Source of the DNA: Dendrolimus kikuchii
Lineage: Eukaryota; Arthropoda; Insecta; Lepidoptera; Lasiocampidae
Assembly (NCBI GenBank): GCA_019925095.2
Contig: CM034398.1
Span: forward strand, 12,415,001-12,479,000
DNA: 64,000 nucleotides
Direction of reading: 5' to 3'
The notes under the pieces were generated by a model. It saw only the letters and a list, made by a program, of their open reading frames with translations. It searched no databases and had not been told where the DNA came from. Positions 1 through 11,660 of the stretch are shown one piece after another. The position numbers were made by a program, and so were the translations under genes. How positions within the stretch are numbered: position 1 is the first letter of the stretch; each line of letters starts with the position of its first letter.

Positions 1-227
1 TTTTATAAGAAAAATCAATTGAAATTGAAGTAAAGTCCTTATCATCATTATCATACATTTTTGAAATCTTGATGGGAGATCATGCACGCTTTAGTGATAG
101 AACTTTGGATGTCTGAATTTCTCACAGAGTCTATAAAGGCAATTTATTTCTAAGAATATAATTTTCCCTTACAGGAAATTATCTATATTGTGAAAAAAAA
201 ATATGTTCGATTCATACATTTTAGACA

Positions 228-543
228 TTTTTTTTATTGCAGGGGATAAGCAGACAGGCAGACGGCCCACTTGATGGAAAGCGGTTACCATCGCCTATGG
301 ACATTTGCAACACCAAAGGTGCTACAAATGCGCTGCTGCTCTCTTAAAGGAGACTGGAACCTGGTCACTAATGCCGGAACACAACACAAGGTTGTTATGG
401 CGGCATACTCTAAACCAGGCAGGGGTGGTCGCCATCCAGTCGAGCAAATACCCTACCACCTGGCTGTGGGTTGTTTAGTCGCCTCTTACGACAGGCCGCC
501 AGGCCACAGGAAATTGTATTCTTTCTCCGTTCCTGCACGGATA
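228..543 (-). repeat. Repeat A retroposon, copy 1
   Basis: About 316 bp. Read on the minus strand it begins near CCGTGCAGGAACGG, passes through GTCGTAAGAGGCGAC and GCGATGGTAACCGCTTTCC, and ends in CTGC-AATAAAAAA, an A-rich retroposon tail. At least ten other copies lie in this window, most sharing the same 5' start and 3' tail. That points to a SINE or short non-autonomous retroposon rather than randomly truncated LINE ends. Open frames inside it are incidental. Confidence 0.85.
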
Positions 544-564
544 AGACATACTTTCATTGCATTT

Positions 565-730
565 ATAATTACATACATGCATACATACATACATATATAA
601 CTTCACGCCAGTTCCCTTGCGGGGTAGGCACGAACAACAGAGCGCCATTCAGGCTTATTCTTACACACCTCACTTGCTTCTTTGACATTCATAGCTCTTG
701 TCATGCACGCTCATCTGTTCATTCATAATT
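565..730 (-). mobile_element. RTE-type LINE 3' end (RTE family 1)
   Basis: On the minus strand this encodes the last roughly 32 residues of an RTE reverse transcriptase (ACMTRAMNVKEA onward) and a stop near 601. A short 3' UTR and an ATGT/ACAT microsatellite tail (about 570-598) follow. The residues match those at 63960-64000, so both come from one family. An in-frame TGA just upstream replaces an Arg codon, so this copy is dead. Repeat A copy 1 lies just beyond the 3' tail. Confidence 0.85.
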
Positions 731-2327
731 AATGTCAAATATACTTAAGTATAATAAAATTTGAAGTATACACATAATTTCTAAATTAAATTCTATATAC
801 GTGATAAGTCTTATATATTTTGCTTTAGATAATAAATACTAGATTTGCGTATTACTATACAATTTACGAAATGAATTCGAATGAAAGTTTTATTAGTAGA
901 GTTGGCAACACTGAATGCTAAGCCAAAGTGAACAATGTGAAAATGTTCAACTCTTCATGAAGTTGTTCTAATTGAACAGCGGAGTGACAACTCCACATTC
1001 TCCCCTCATTCCATTCTCATTCCAAAGTTGAACCCATCCAATGATAGAATATTCAACGTTGAGTGGTTAAGCTAATTCCTTTGTCTTTTAGGGAATATAT
1101 TTTGTTAGACTAGATTGATATCTAGTAAAAGTATGCTATTGTGATTCTAATATATGTATTGCGATACAGTTTTGATACGTGGGAATTACTTATTCTTGCA
1201 TAATATATATAAAATAATCAATAATAATGTATATGAAAACAATGATAGAGAACGTGCAGAAATTATAGGCTGCATCATATTAGCCCAAAAAAGACACACA
1301 GTGCGGACAAAAAATAAATTTATTAATGCTTGTTATGAATGTGGTTGGTTACATTGTTTAAATAGATGTGAAGATTTATTAGGTAATATTGTTTTAATGT
1401 AATAAAAAGTACGAATGTAAAGTGCTAAGATGTACTCGTATTACTGTCTACCTAGTAAATGTTGCATAATTTTACTTATAAATGAAAGTCAGATATTTGT
1501 ATGAGCACTGAAATCAAATTATTGAAGCTTATGTTTATTTATAGAAAAATAAAGTACGAATAGTAACTAGGAAATTTAGTTATTTTTACAAATACTATAA
1601 TTGAAATGAAATGAAATGAACATTACTCAAGGTATTCGCAACTCATACTCATGTATGTCTACTGCGGATATTCATTTTGTTTTTTAGCACAGAGCCGTAA
1701 TGTGTGTTACGAATTTATTATGTAAATTGATATAAAATTAATAATAAATATAATATATTATAAAAATAAATAAATAAAAAATAACAAGTTACACAGTGAC
1801 ACTTCCACGAAATCTAGATCCTTGTTTCTTTTGGTTCATCATGCACAAAAAATAAATAAAAACTACCTGAAATTTTAGTATTTGTGCTTTCTATCTCGTT
1901 ACAAATTACAACTTATTTTTCAACAACTTATAAATGTTCTTATAGTTTAAGTGAATTGTAAAAAATCTCTTCTAAGTTTTATAAGTAAAAATAAAGTTCT
2001 TTAACCCGATATTCTATAAAAAAGTAAATTAGATTTTGACAGCCCTACGTTTAGAATAAACATCAATTACGTTTTAATAACAGATTTGCTTATTTTAGCT
2101 TGTCGTTTACATCTATCAAATGCAAATAGTCTGTCGGTTCTTTAATCTATTTTAAGCTAAGATGATTCTAAACAGTCTGGTGTGTAATATTAAACAATTT
2201 CAATCTTACGCCATTATGTTCCTAATTTTATCTATCCAATGTTTAAAAATTATATTCATGACCGTAAAAGTGAAATTAGTTGCTCATTTGGTATATTCTA
2301 CAATTAAATTGAAATTTTATAGTCATA
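731..2327. other. AT-rich stretch, nothing recognised
   Basis: No known gene or repeat seen. An 82-codon plus-strand frame at 1154-1402 (RAEIIGCIILAQKRHTV...) looks locally protein-like but has no recognisable domain, splice signals or paralogue here. I do not call it a gene. Confidence 0.5.
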
Positions 2328-2632
2328 CTAGTGAGCTGGACATACATTGTTCGGCCTTGAAAAAATAAAAATCTAGAACCCGATTTCAGCGTCGTATAGG
2401 CCCACTTGTGAAACTAAACAATCCCGGGACCCAAATACACATAAAAGTTGTCATCAAAATTCTGTAACCCGATTACAGCTCTACCTACCTGCTCCAATCA
2501 TGAATCTAAACCATCCCGGAACCCACTCAAACAAAGATAAAAAAATCATCAAAATTTGTTCAGCCGTTTAGGAATTAAATGATATACGCGTCTGCGCGCA
2601 CAGAATAATTTTATGTATAAATATTAGTCAAA
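2328..2632 (-). mobile_element. Helitron-like element, non-autonomous
   Basis: The left end reads A|CTAG on the plus strand, the complement of a CTAG|T Helitron 3' terminus. The right end (about 2615-2630) resembles the degraded TATAAATATTAGT 5' end of the other copies. The interior AAAAATCTAGAACCCGATT is shared with the element at 47152-47508. No coding capacity. Confidence 0.6.
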
Positions 2633-2735
2633 CCGGCCATGTGTTGCTGTGGCTCAGTAAAAAAAAATAATTATAAATTAAATGAAACCTATCCTATGTC
2701 CTAAGTTGGAACAAATCCAGTAAAATTTTTGGTTC

Positions 2736-3055
2736 ATCCGTGCAGGAATGGAGAAAGAATACAATTTCCTGCGGCCGGGCGGCCTGTCGTAAGAGGCGAC
2801 AAAACAACCCACAGCAAGGTGGGAGGGCATTTGCCCGACTGGATGACTACCACCCCTGGTCTAAAGTATGTCGCCATAACAACCTTGAGTTGTGTTCCGG
2901 TATTAGTGACCAGGTTCCAGTCTCCTTTAAGAGAGCAGCAGCGCATTTGTAGCACCTTTGGTGTTGCAAATGTCCATAGGCGATAGTAACCGCTTTACAT
3001 CATGTGGGCCGTCTGTCTGTCCGCTGAACTCCTGCAATAAAAAAAAATAAAAAAA
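2736..3055 (+). repeat. Repeat A retroposon, copy 2
   Basis: Full length, from ATCCGTGCAGGAATGG to CTGCAATAAAAAAAAATAAAAAA. Sense orientation is plus, as shown by the A-rich tail. A second, oppositely oriented copy follows within 40 bp. Confidence 0.85.
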
Positions 3056-3092
3056 TCATCAATAACCGTTAAGTAGTTTCGGATATATATAT

Positions 3093-3320
3093 ATTGTATG
3101 GGTTCAGCTAACAGCCAGACGGCACGCCTGATGGAAAGCGGTTACCATCGCCTATAGACATTTGTAACCCAAAAGTTGTTACCAATTTGTTGCCGCTCTT
3201 TAAAGGGATACTGGATCCTGGCAACTAATGCCGGAACACAACTCAAGGTTGTTATGGCGGCATACTTTAGACTAAGGGTAGTAGCCATCCAGACGGGCAA
3301 ATACCCTATCACCTGGCGAA
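3093..3320 (-). repeat. Repeat A retroposon, copy 3 (5'-truncated)
   Basis: Minus-strand copy containing the 3' two thirds of repeat A (GCGATGGTAACCGC block and GTTCCGGCATTAGT block). It stops at the GGTGATAGGGTATTTGCCCG segment, so roughly 90 bp of the 5' end is missing. More diverged than copy 2. Confidence 0.8.
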
Positions 3321-3431
3321 AAATATTATTATAATAAAGATGTGTATGTATATTAAATATTTGACGCATATCATCCCTGAAGAACAGTATGTTGTACTTG
3401 GATTGACACCCATCTGACCGATTTGATGTCT

Positions 3432-3473
3432 CTAGCTTGAGTGCTAATTGGATATCATTAGCACTCAAGCTAG
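3432..3473. repeat. Perfect 17-bp inverted repeat (hairpin)
   Basis: CTAGCTTGAGTGCTAAT at 3432-3448 is perfectly complemented at 3457-3473 across the 8-nt loop TGGATATC. Possibly a MITE remnant; no coding link. Confidence 0.85.
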
Positions 3474-3624
3474 TAGGTCTAGAAATAAAATCTGTTATAT
3501 CATTAATAGCCCGTTCCTATATCTGAATACCGTCCATTTGCCTTAGATATTCTCGGTTTAATTTGACATTAAGCTCCATACTTCTAATGTCAAATTTCAA
3601 CCAATGGTAAGGCAAGTGAATGAA

Positions 3625-3800
3625 CAGTAAGATATAATAAGTTATTCGTAAGGTACACCACAACACAAATATCATTGAATAAATGTCACACACAAAAACA
3701 AAAATAACCAAGAAGCGTGTATAAATTATAAATTTTTCGAAATTAAGTTGTAAAAAAGGGTACGGAATTCGAGTCCGTAGACTTTGTTAATAATAATAAT
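3625..3800 (+). repeat. Interspersed repeat D, copy 1
   Basis: Shares about 170 bp with 25108-25275. Landmarks are GGTACACCACAACA, TGTCACACACA and GAGTCCGTAGA, followed by an A-rich end, which suggests a retroposon tail. Family not identified. Confidence 0.7.
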
Positions 3801-4500
3801 AAAAAAACAGTAAGATATAAGTACCGGCCATAAGTAGGTGAGTCTAATTTCAGTTAACGTCCTCCACGATTAATAAAGACAGGTTGTAATAGAGTAAAGC
3901 GTTCTAGCAAAGATTTAGTTAAGAAGTTTAAATATAAAAACACACCCAAGTGGATTACACTGAAATGAATTTATTAAAAGAATCATGAAGTACCTGCGTA
4001 CATATTGTAAGTTAGCACTTCGTTAACTGGATACAAAGTAATTAAATGCGAAGTCGTGTTTCTTACTAAGTCCAAAGTTGTTCTGGAAACTCAACGGAGA
4101 AATTTATTACTCCCAGTCCCTTACGACTACAGTAAAAACTCTATTTAATTATGAGGAAACAATTTCTGAACCTAATTAACACCGATTTTCATCAAGGAGT
4201 TTTAACAAGATGTCTTGTTAGGCATAAGCTATGAATTAAATCTGATTCGGTCCCTTATTACAAAGTAAATGTAAAAGTTCAATTAAATTCAAATCAAATA
4301 TTTTCTGTTTCTTATGAAACGACAATATTTTAATTTCGAATAGTTAGATATTATTAGGGCTAATCTTTCAATTATCAGAGAAAAGTTATTCACACAATAA
4401 AATCTGTCTGTCTGTGTCTGTACATTGATGCTATTTAAAAAAAAACAACTGAGAACATTAAAGATAGTGTAATTAAAAAATTTGTAAATATATCGTAAAA
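3801..4500. other. AT-rich stretch, nothing recognised
   Basis: No gene, tRNA-like or repeat signature seen. Confidence 0.5.
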
Positions 4501-5033
4501 CTAGAGTTTACTCCGCGGCTGCGCCTTGTGTCAAGCACTGGGCAAAGGCTTTATTTTACTTACACAAAAACTTAATTCGGTTGTTTACATTTAATAACAA
4601 CAAAGAAACTAAGTCCATATAATCTACACAATTACCCAGCCAAACATAAAGGCGAGTCGAAGCCAACTTGATTTGAAGTAATACAACGACTGATATGTTG
4701 TTTATGACAACGTAAGTATTTGTTAGAAAAATTGAAAAAAAACGCGATTGCAGCGCCATCTATTTAGCTAATCCGTCTATTCTATTCAAACAACATCATT
4801 TATCGGGATAAAAAGTATCCTAAGTTACGTCCGAGATATGAGCTTGCTCTGTGTTAAGTTTCATGCTCTAACAGATAGACAGACAGGAAGATGAGACAGA
4901 TAGAGAGACAAAAATTATAAAAATTACATTTCCGAAATGTGGTGGTCCGAATTAGCCCCTCTGATTTTTTTCACAGTTTTAAATGCATTGTACAAACTCG
5001 ACCCATTTACAGATTTATTATATATAGTATAGA
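4501..5033 (-). mobile_element. Helitron-like element, non-autonomous
   Basis: Left end A|CTAG (4500/4501) followed by the GC-rich CCGCGGCTGCGCC block, the same terminus as the element at 28691. Inside is CGGGATAAAAAGTATCC. The right end TATAGTATAGA|T (5033/5034) is the complement of a TCTATACTATA 5' end. Insertion between A and T at both ends fits Helitron behaviour. No Rep/helicase coding. Confidence 0.65.
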
Positions 5034-5589
5034 TAGACAGATATGCCAAATACTTAGTAACACTTCGTTGATAGGTAACTCTTACCTGATGAGTGAAACT
5101 CGAACCTAAGTATAATTGTTTTGTATGTTTGATAATTTTAAAAGTCTTTCTTCAAAATCCAAAAAATATAATATCATCTTTCTCTATCAGATTTCACTCA
5201 TGAACTATTACGTCAGATTACGTATCAAAAATAATTCTGTGACTAAAATTGAAATGGAATCGAGAATATTACAAACGTAATCGATCTAATCGAATACGTT
5301 GCTAATAATTTACTTTTTATTGTTTATGATTCTATTAGCCGGCGATTTTGAAATAGTCACGAAATCATTAGTTCAACGTATAAAATTAAATGAATTATAG
5401 AAAGCTTTATATAATAATAATGTCTAAAATTAGTATTGAAAGGAGATGTCTAGAGGATAAATAAAATGATTATAGCTCTAATAACAAGGAGACTGTGCTG
5501 CTATTTTCGAAAAAGATCGGAAGTACTTAAAAACGATATTACTAAAGCGGCTATTACACTACTCTGATTTAGGTATTCTTTATTTAAAT
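5034..5589. other. AT-rich stretch, nothing recognised
   Basis: No feature supported. Confidence 0.5.
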
Positions 5590-5765
5590 CACGATGGTAT
5601 GATAAGAGAAAAACGTCGGAATTTTTTACTAGGCGACACACATATTGTGTGCAGAACTTTCGGGCCGATCCCAGGCCAGTTTTCTACGAAATTTACTCTA
5701 TCCGAATTCCAACCTCCGCGTTTCAGGGAACTAATCAGTCTAACCATAGATAAATCCATTGTAAT
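5590..5765 (-). mobile_element. tRNA-derived SINE, degraded
   Basis: On the minus strand: a diverged B-box region (GGAATTCGGAT), then AGTAAATTTCG and GGCCTGGGATCGGCCC. These match in order the SINE at 8334-8592. Several substitutions and missing ends make it older than that copy. Confidence 0.65.
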
Positions 5766-6569
5766 TAAAGTTGAATAATATTTTTTAAATATCGTACGTT
5801 TTTTTGTATGGTGGTTACTTAATATATGTTAAGTTGTAATAATAGTCGCATTTTTAATTTTTTACTCATTTAATCTCATTTCTTTTAAATAAAAACTTTA
5901 AGAAAGAAGAAGATTAAAGAGCTTTCAGAGTTAAGTCCCTCACTGGGTGATTAATCATTTCTAACATTCTTCTATCATGATTACGTGTGCAAAACTAGCG
6001 CTAATAGAGGTTAAATTAAGAGAACTAAAAGTTATGACCTTATGAGGTAATGTTTGGAAATATTATAGCAGTTCTAATTTAATTACCTATTATGTAATCT
6101 CATCATCTGAATGATTCGCTTATTTAGCACTTCAATGAAGGTTAATCGACAATCTGTTTCTTCTTAAACCCTATTTATTGTATATACTACTTTGTAATGT
6201 TTGATTACGGCAGTATTACAGGGGACAAAACTCAACGTTTCGCGATATCCATACTCAATATAATAAAGTTACGCTTTCACAGAAAATCTAGTGAAGTGCT
6301 TATTCTGAAATTTGGCATTTATGTAATTTTAATACAGAAAATTGACATAGAATACTTTTTACCCCGGAAAATGGGATAGTTTCTGGGATGAAATTAAGTG
6401 AATTTTCCGAGCGAGAATCGCGCCTACTAGAAATGAATTAAATTATACAGTAAAAATGTATGTATTTAAGTTGTACTTTGTTAAAAGAGATCGCTTTGAG
6501 GCTTAGAGTTTGAAAGATTTGGTCTTCATTCGCGCGAGACTTGGGTTTCGTACTTACAATTACTTTTGA
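5766..6569. other. AT-rich stretch, nothing recognised
   Basis: A 60-codon plus-strand frame at 6197-6379 overlaps a degraded repeat-like segment (GAATACTTTTTACCCCGGAAAATGGGATAG) resembling Helitron-like interiors. No gene called. Confidence 0.4.
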
Positions 6570-6775
6570 ATACTGTAAGATATCGAAATGAAACATAAAT
6601 GAGATGTATAATTCTGTTTTGGTTTTTGAAATTTCATTGAAATCACTTAGCTGTTTCGGAGGCCGTATAAAACTTTCAGATAGACTGACAGACAAAAATC
6701 TAATAACGGTTTTTTAGGATTCGGTATAGATAGTAGTTTTCACTTAAACATTGGCATTTATTTAGATATCTTAGA
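6570..6775 (+). repeat. Interspersed repeat G, copy 1
   Basis: Landmarks CAGACTGACAGACAAAAATCT, AACGGTTTT and TAGTTTTCACTTAA recur in order at 44255-44510. The family is probably an old transposon tail but is not identified. Confidence 0.5.
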
Positions 6776-6948
6776 TTGACACTTATTCATCGATATTTAG
6801 CTATAGCTCCAGAACTCTAAAATAAGCGCAATATTGAATTGTTTCATGTGTATAATAACATTTAAATTTATATAGTGAAGATGCTCTAGAGTAGTCATAC
6901 TCAACTTTTTTTATAGGGCCACAGAATCTTAATAGATTTATTTATTTA

Positions 6949-7150
6949 CTAGCAGCCCAGCGCGGTTTCACCCGCGCTCTGTCCCGCTCCCGTGGTATAT
7001 AGCGTCATGTTATATAGCCTAAAACATTTCCTGTTAACGTAGCTTTCCAACAGTAAAAGAATTTTTTAAATTGGCTTAGTAGGTCCAGAGATTACCGCCT
7101 ATAACATCACAAACTCACAAACTTTACCTCTTTATAATATTAAGTATAGA
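6949..7150 (-). mobile_element. Short Helitron-like element
   Basis: 202 bp. Left end A|CTAG followed by GC-rich CAGCCCAGCGCGG...CCCGCGC, a potential terminal hairpin. Right end TTTATAATATTAAGTATAGA|T is the complement of a TC-starting 5' end. Both flanks keep the A/T insertion site. Confidence 0.7.
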
Positions 7151-7216
7151 TTAGTTTTGTTTACTACTAAAATACACACAAGACATACACAGCAGACAGG
7201 TTGTCGTTTACGAGTA

Positions 7217-7365
7217 GAATACTCAGCAGACAAGCTGACGACCCATTTAATGGAAATTGGTTACGTCATCTATGTACACTTGCAACACCGGAGGTTTTAT
7301 CAATGTAAATCAATTTCAACTTGGGAACCACACGCAACCCGCGGGCCACAGGTAAGTATAGCAGC
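7217..7365 (-). repeat. Repeat A retroposon, degraded copy
   Basis: AGCAGACAAGCTGACGACCC, ATGGAAATTGGTTACGTCATC and TTGCAACACCGGAGG correspond in order to the 3' half of repeat A. It is one of the most diverged copies in the window. Confidence 0.6.
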
Positions 7366-7417
7366 TCTAGATTTTCAGGTTTATAGACGCATATATATTT
7401 TTGTTATAATTAACTAA

Positions 7418-7791
7418 AATACCTGGCAGCGTGGCAAGCCTTTGGTGTGGGATGCTACCTGCGTAGTCACGTTGGCCGCATCCCATTTACCAAACACGTC
7501 TAGATCTGCCGGTTCGGCGGCGGATACAGCTGAATCACTCAAGCGGCGCAAATATGCAACCCTCAGTGAGAGTTATGTTTTTGCCGTTTGCTGTCGTGAC
7601 TCTTGGGCCGTGGGGTCCTAGGCCATGAGCCTCTACCAAAATTTATCAAAACGACCCACTGACTCTTCAGGTGATCAGAAGGCTGGTGCTTACCTCAGAT
7701 CAGTATGGCGATCCAGCGAGGAAACGTAGCCAGCCTTCTGGGTACCTTACCTATAGAAGACGATGATCTAGGCTCAGTATTCTACTTATAG
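7418..7791 (+). pseudogene. Broken retroelement-type reading frame
   Basis: The plus strand encodes a compositionally protein-like segment beginning WQRGKPLVWDATCVVTLAAS and continuing through LKRRKYATLSESYVF. It is interrupted by TAG at 7619-7621. A one-base shift near 7705 moves the conserved-looking end (SMAIQRGNVASLLGTLP) into the next frame, which stops at 7789-7791. From memory this resembles a conserved segment found beside reverse transcriptases in many animal genomes, ending in an IAIQRGNAASVLGT-like motif. I cannot name its exact family. No start codon or upstream domain remains, so it is an inactive fragment. Its higher GC content contrasts with the flanks. Confidence 0.7.
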
Positions 7792-8333
7792 TCTTGAGGG
7801 ACTATGGGTAAAATACAATACAAATATTAAATACAATACAATACAAATACAAGTTTTCTTTTTATTTATAAATTTCTTCATTGTACTAGCTTATATTTGT
7901 AAAAAACTTCTACCGCAGTGAGTTCTTTAGTAAATTAAAACAGAGTTCTGTCGACAACCTCGACTTGCCTTCATGACACATATACCCAGTACGGGCGCAA
8001 ATTGAACTGGCCCAACACAACAAATGCCTAAGGCCGCCATTACTGCTTCCATATACAGAAGTTAATATATTGTGTACAAATACTTAACATATTCTTTTGA
8101 ACGGATCTTGATGACTGATTCTTTTTTATTTGGTTACTTAAATAAGTAGACGTGGGCTGCGCTAATCTTTAGGTTCATTGTTAATTAGATTTACCGATAT
8201 TTAGAATAGGACTTTATTGCTTCTGATTTAAGAGTTATTTTCTTTTTATTACAGAATTGAGTAGGTGACGTATTTTACAATAAATTCTAAAACAGTTTTC
8301 ATATAAAAGAGCGCGTGCTAAAATATCTTGCTG
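7792..8333. other. AT-rich stretch with short AATAC repeats
   Basis: An impure AATAC/ACAAT microsatellite lies at about 7808-7853. Nothing else recognised. Confidence 0.5.
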
Positions 8334-8592
8334 TCATAAAATAATAAAAATAATAATATAATAATCGGCAGACAAACACACGTACTGTATATCCCCAAAT
8401 TAAGCAAGTTACGCTTGTGTTATGGGTAATATACAACGGACTACTCTGGGGCCGATCCCAGACACCCAGACCATAGTAAATAACGGAGAAAATACGTTTC
8501 CGAAATTTACTATACCAGGAGTCGAACCCGGAGCCTCTGCGTTGCAGTGAGATAGGCCGGCAAAGGCTTAAAACCCGCTCAATCACAGAAGC
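8334..8592 (-). mobile_element. tRNA-derived SINE
   Basis: On the minus strand a tRNA-like head carries a clear Pol III B box (GGGTTCGACTCC, about 8522-8533). A body follows (AGTAAATTTCGGAAACG; GGTCTGGGTGTCTGGGATCGG), ending in an (ATT)n-rich tail at 8334-8365. The body matches the degraded copy at 5590-5765. This is the usual SINE layout. Confidence 0.8.
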
Positions 8593-9082
8593 CGTCGCAT
8601 AATAAAATTAATGACTGTATAAATGCGCTATTTGACTCGTTAAAGTTATGAATTAATAACTTTCTATGCTCGTGGAAATCTAGGAGGCTATATATAGGAT
8701 TTTCTAAGATGATAAAAAATGTATATCGATTTCTATTTAATTATACTAATTGTATTATTAGCACAGCATTAGACGGATCTATTTTCATATTGTTTTATAA
8801 TACAGACAAAAAATAAACTTTTTATACTTGTACTAATGAAGTTATTGTTACTATTATATAAATAGAATACGAATTAAACAATCATGCAAATGCTGAAATA
8901 CCAATGCTTATCATATTTGTAAACAAAATAAAAATCAAGTTTGTTTTCAGAATCTTGTAATCATTTATATCTTTTAAAGTACACGACGACCCCAAACGCA
9001 GCAAAAGTTTTGTCCTGAATAAATAGATCCTTCAAAATCGATCCATCGTTCCTTAAATATTTATTTTAGTCATAATATCGAT
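8593..9082. other. AT-rich stretch, nothing recognised
   Basis: No feature supported. Confidence 0.5.
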
Positions 9083-9526
9083 GGCTCCTACGTACACTAT
9101 CGTAAGTCCAAAAACACGATTTTACAGGAGAGCGTTTTAAAGATAGTTTTGAGTGCTATTCAGCTAATTTTAGAGACACAATTCTAGTTTTTTCACCATA
9201 TGTATGTAAAGTTATATATTTTCTAATGATTTAAAATTAAACTGTGAATTAATAGAAATTTTGGAGATATTGCTGTTACAATTTTGTACGACGTCAGTAC
9301 ACAGACTTCAAAAATCGTAACTGAAACATACAATTATTTACATCGTGTTTTAGTGAATCAAAAGTATCGTATGAGCTATATACTCCATTATACTTGGAAA
9401 AAGTTACTTATTTTTGCACGTATGTAAAACATACTGTATTTTTGGCTGTACCGTTTATAAATATAATTATTGTATGTCTGTACAAAACCAGATAAAAAGT
9501 CATTCCTTGTTGTTAATATATAACTT

Positions 9527-10050
9527 TTATTGCTGGATTACAGTAGACAGGCTGACGGCCCAACCATAAAGGAATGTGGTTACCGTTGCCTATGAAAATT
9601 TGCAACACTCAAGGTGCTACCAATGTGTTGCCGGACCCGTAGAAGGGACTGGAGCCTGGCCACTATGCGGAAACACAACTCAAGGTTATCCGTGCAGGAA
9701 CGGAGAAAGAATACAATTACCTGCGGCCGGACGGCCTGTCCTAAGAGGCGACAAAACAACCCACAGCCAGGGGAGGGCATTTGACCGACTGGATGATTAC
9801 CACCCCTGATCTAAAGTATGTCGCCATCACAACCTAGAGCCGTGTTCCGGCCTTAGTAACCAGGTTCCAGTCTCCCTTAAGAGAGCAGCAGCGCATTTGT
9901 TGGTGTTTGGTGTTGCAAATGTCCATAGGCGATGGTAATCGCTTTCCATCAAATGGACCGTCTCCCTGCCTGCTGAACTCCTGCAATAATAAAAAAGGTT
10001 GTTATGGTGGCATACTCTAAACCAGGGGTGGTAGCCATCCAGACGGATAA
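9527..10050 (-). repeat. Repeat A retroposon (outer copy, split)
   Basis: Minus-strand repeat A whose 3' part lies at 9527-9686 and whose next segment resumes at about 9993-10050 (GGTTGTTATGG...GGTAGCCATCCAGACGG). Another repeat A inserted between them. Confidence 0.8.
9687..9997 (+). repeat. Repeat A retroposon (inner copy, full length)
   Basis: Inserted in opposite orientation into the outer repeat A. It starts at ATCCGTGCAGGAACGG and ends CTGCAATAATAAAAAA. The host sequence AAGGTT appears on both sides, a probable short target-site duplication. This copy fixes both ends of repeat A. Confidence 0.85.
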
Positions 10051-11509
10051 TTAATGCCCGAAAAGACTTTTTAACTTTTTATTTTACCTTCCACCACCGT
10101 TTAAATTCTAGTTTCAATTTTTTGAGGCTAAAGTCGAATTTAGCTTATTTATTTATGGATTTCAGTCTATAAACTTGGTATGGTCCAACTTTACAACATT
10201 GTAAGGTTGACTGTCTTGTCTAGCCCATCCACTAAGTTGCGCCACTCAAGTGGAGTATATAGGATTATATATTATTTTTTGGCACATCTTTCAATTAAGG
10301 CGTAAAGCCATCGCCTTCTTACTGGGTCTGGCCTTTCTTTAAATGTTTGATGGTGACATTGTATTTCTATGACAATATCAAATAGGCAGCAAACACAATT
10401 CGGTTCCTGTTTTGACCTCCACAATTGTCTGACTAAAACCTAAATTCGATAGCACGTGCTTTTACTCCACTGATTACAAAATTTTTCAGACAACACACCT
10501 TGTTGGCACCTCTTTTGCTTTCAGTTTCGTGCCACATGTTCATACATGTCAACCTCTTCATATAGGTTGTGTTTTGGGAAAGCTATGAGTAGTGTTATTT
10601 TCATGTTCAATTTTTGTACGGGATCTAGTGTTCGTGTATTCGTTACATGTATCAAATTAGTTTTTCTTTGGATTGAAAAAGCTTATCTTAAAGTTATGAT
10701 AGGCAACAGTTTTTGTATTGATGCTATGTTTCTTAGTACATTTTAGGATCAAACCAATTCAAACCATTCATTTTACATAAGAAATAGCTTATAAAAGTTG
10801 AAGTCACTATGGTAGTCACTTATCTAGGTATAATCTGGTCGTATATTTTCGAACATAATGAACTTTTATGGTTGTAAGCATTTAATATGGTCGCATACAC
10901 TTTTCTTACTTCTTTTGCTTGCCTTGAACGTCAGTTGTCATAGTGTCTGATATGGAGTCGGTTTTTTGAAAGGCTGTTCACAAACTGTTCGCTAATCGAC
11001 AACGTTGATAAAAATTTCTTCTTGCATAAGTTCATTTTCTTTTGCATTTTCACTACTAGCAAGAGATAACTTATATTTCATCGTACTTATATTTTCAACA
11101 AGATTTAGTATTAATACAAACGCGTTTCTTGAGATTTTGGCCTATTAGATTGGACATATAAACCCATTGTTTATGATGATCGCCTAATTTACAGAAATCA
11201 TTAAAAATGTGTTTTTCTGTTATTGTTTGACATATTTTCGATACAGTTCAAGCGACATTACAAGGTGATTTTATACTTTTCGTTGGTTTCTTATTACCTC
11301 TACGAGTTAAGTCTGCTTTACCAATTTTTTCTTTTCGTATCTATCCACTTAGTCTCATATTTCCTTCACCATTACCTTGGCCATTTCTGAATATGTTTTT
11401 TTATTCCGACTGAAGTTTGCCGAATTTGCTTGGGGTGTAAAATAGTCAGAAAAAGAAGAAAGTTAAAATATATGTAAGTAGCTGCATACCCTCTAATATT
11501 TATATATAC

Positions 11510-11660
11510 CACCTTTGACCAATATAATCTCTTTTATTCCTGCCACGGGTTGTGATCAAGAGATCGCTTCTTAGCGATAAGACCGCCCATTGAATATTTT
11601 TAGGCTATAAGTTTTTCTGTATTTTCTGTAATGGTGTACAATAAAGTGTTATCTATCTAC
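11510..11660 (+). mobile_element. LINE 3' tail inserted in the transposase gene
   Basis: TTGTGATCAAGAGATCGC, TTAGCGATAAGACCGCC and GTACAATAAAGTGTTATC, followed by TATCTAC, form a 3' UTR tail I associate with lepidopteran LINEs. It sits on the opposite strand to the host transposase remnant and separates its third exon from the central region. Confidence 0.65.

Noticed and set aside
570..600. CRISPR-like or array-like ACAT repeats
   Set aside because: It is the simple (ATGT)n tail of an RTE element, in a eukaryotic context.
1154..1402. Possible small host gene (82 codons)
   Set aside because: No recognised domain, no splice or promoter evidence, and length compatible with chance; reported only as unrecognised sequence.
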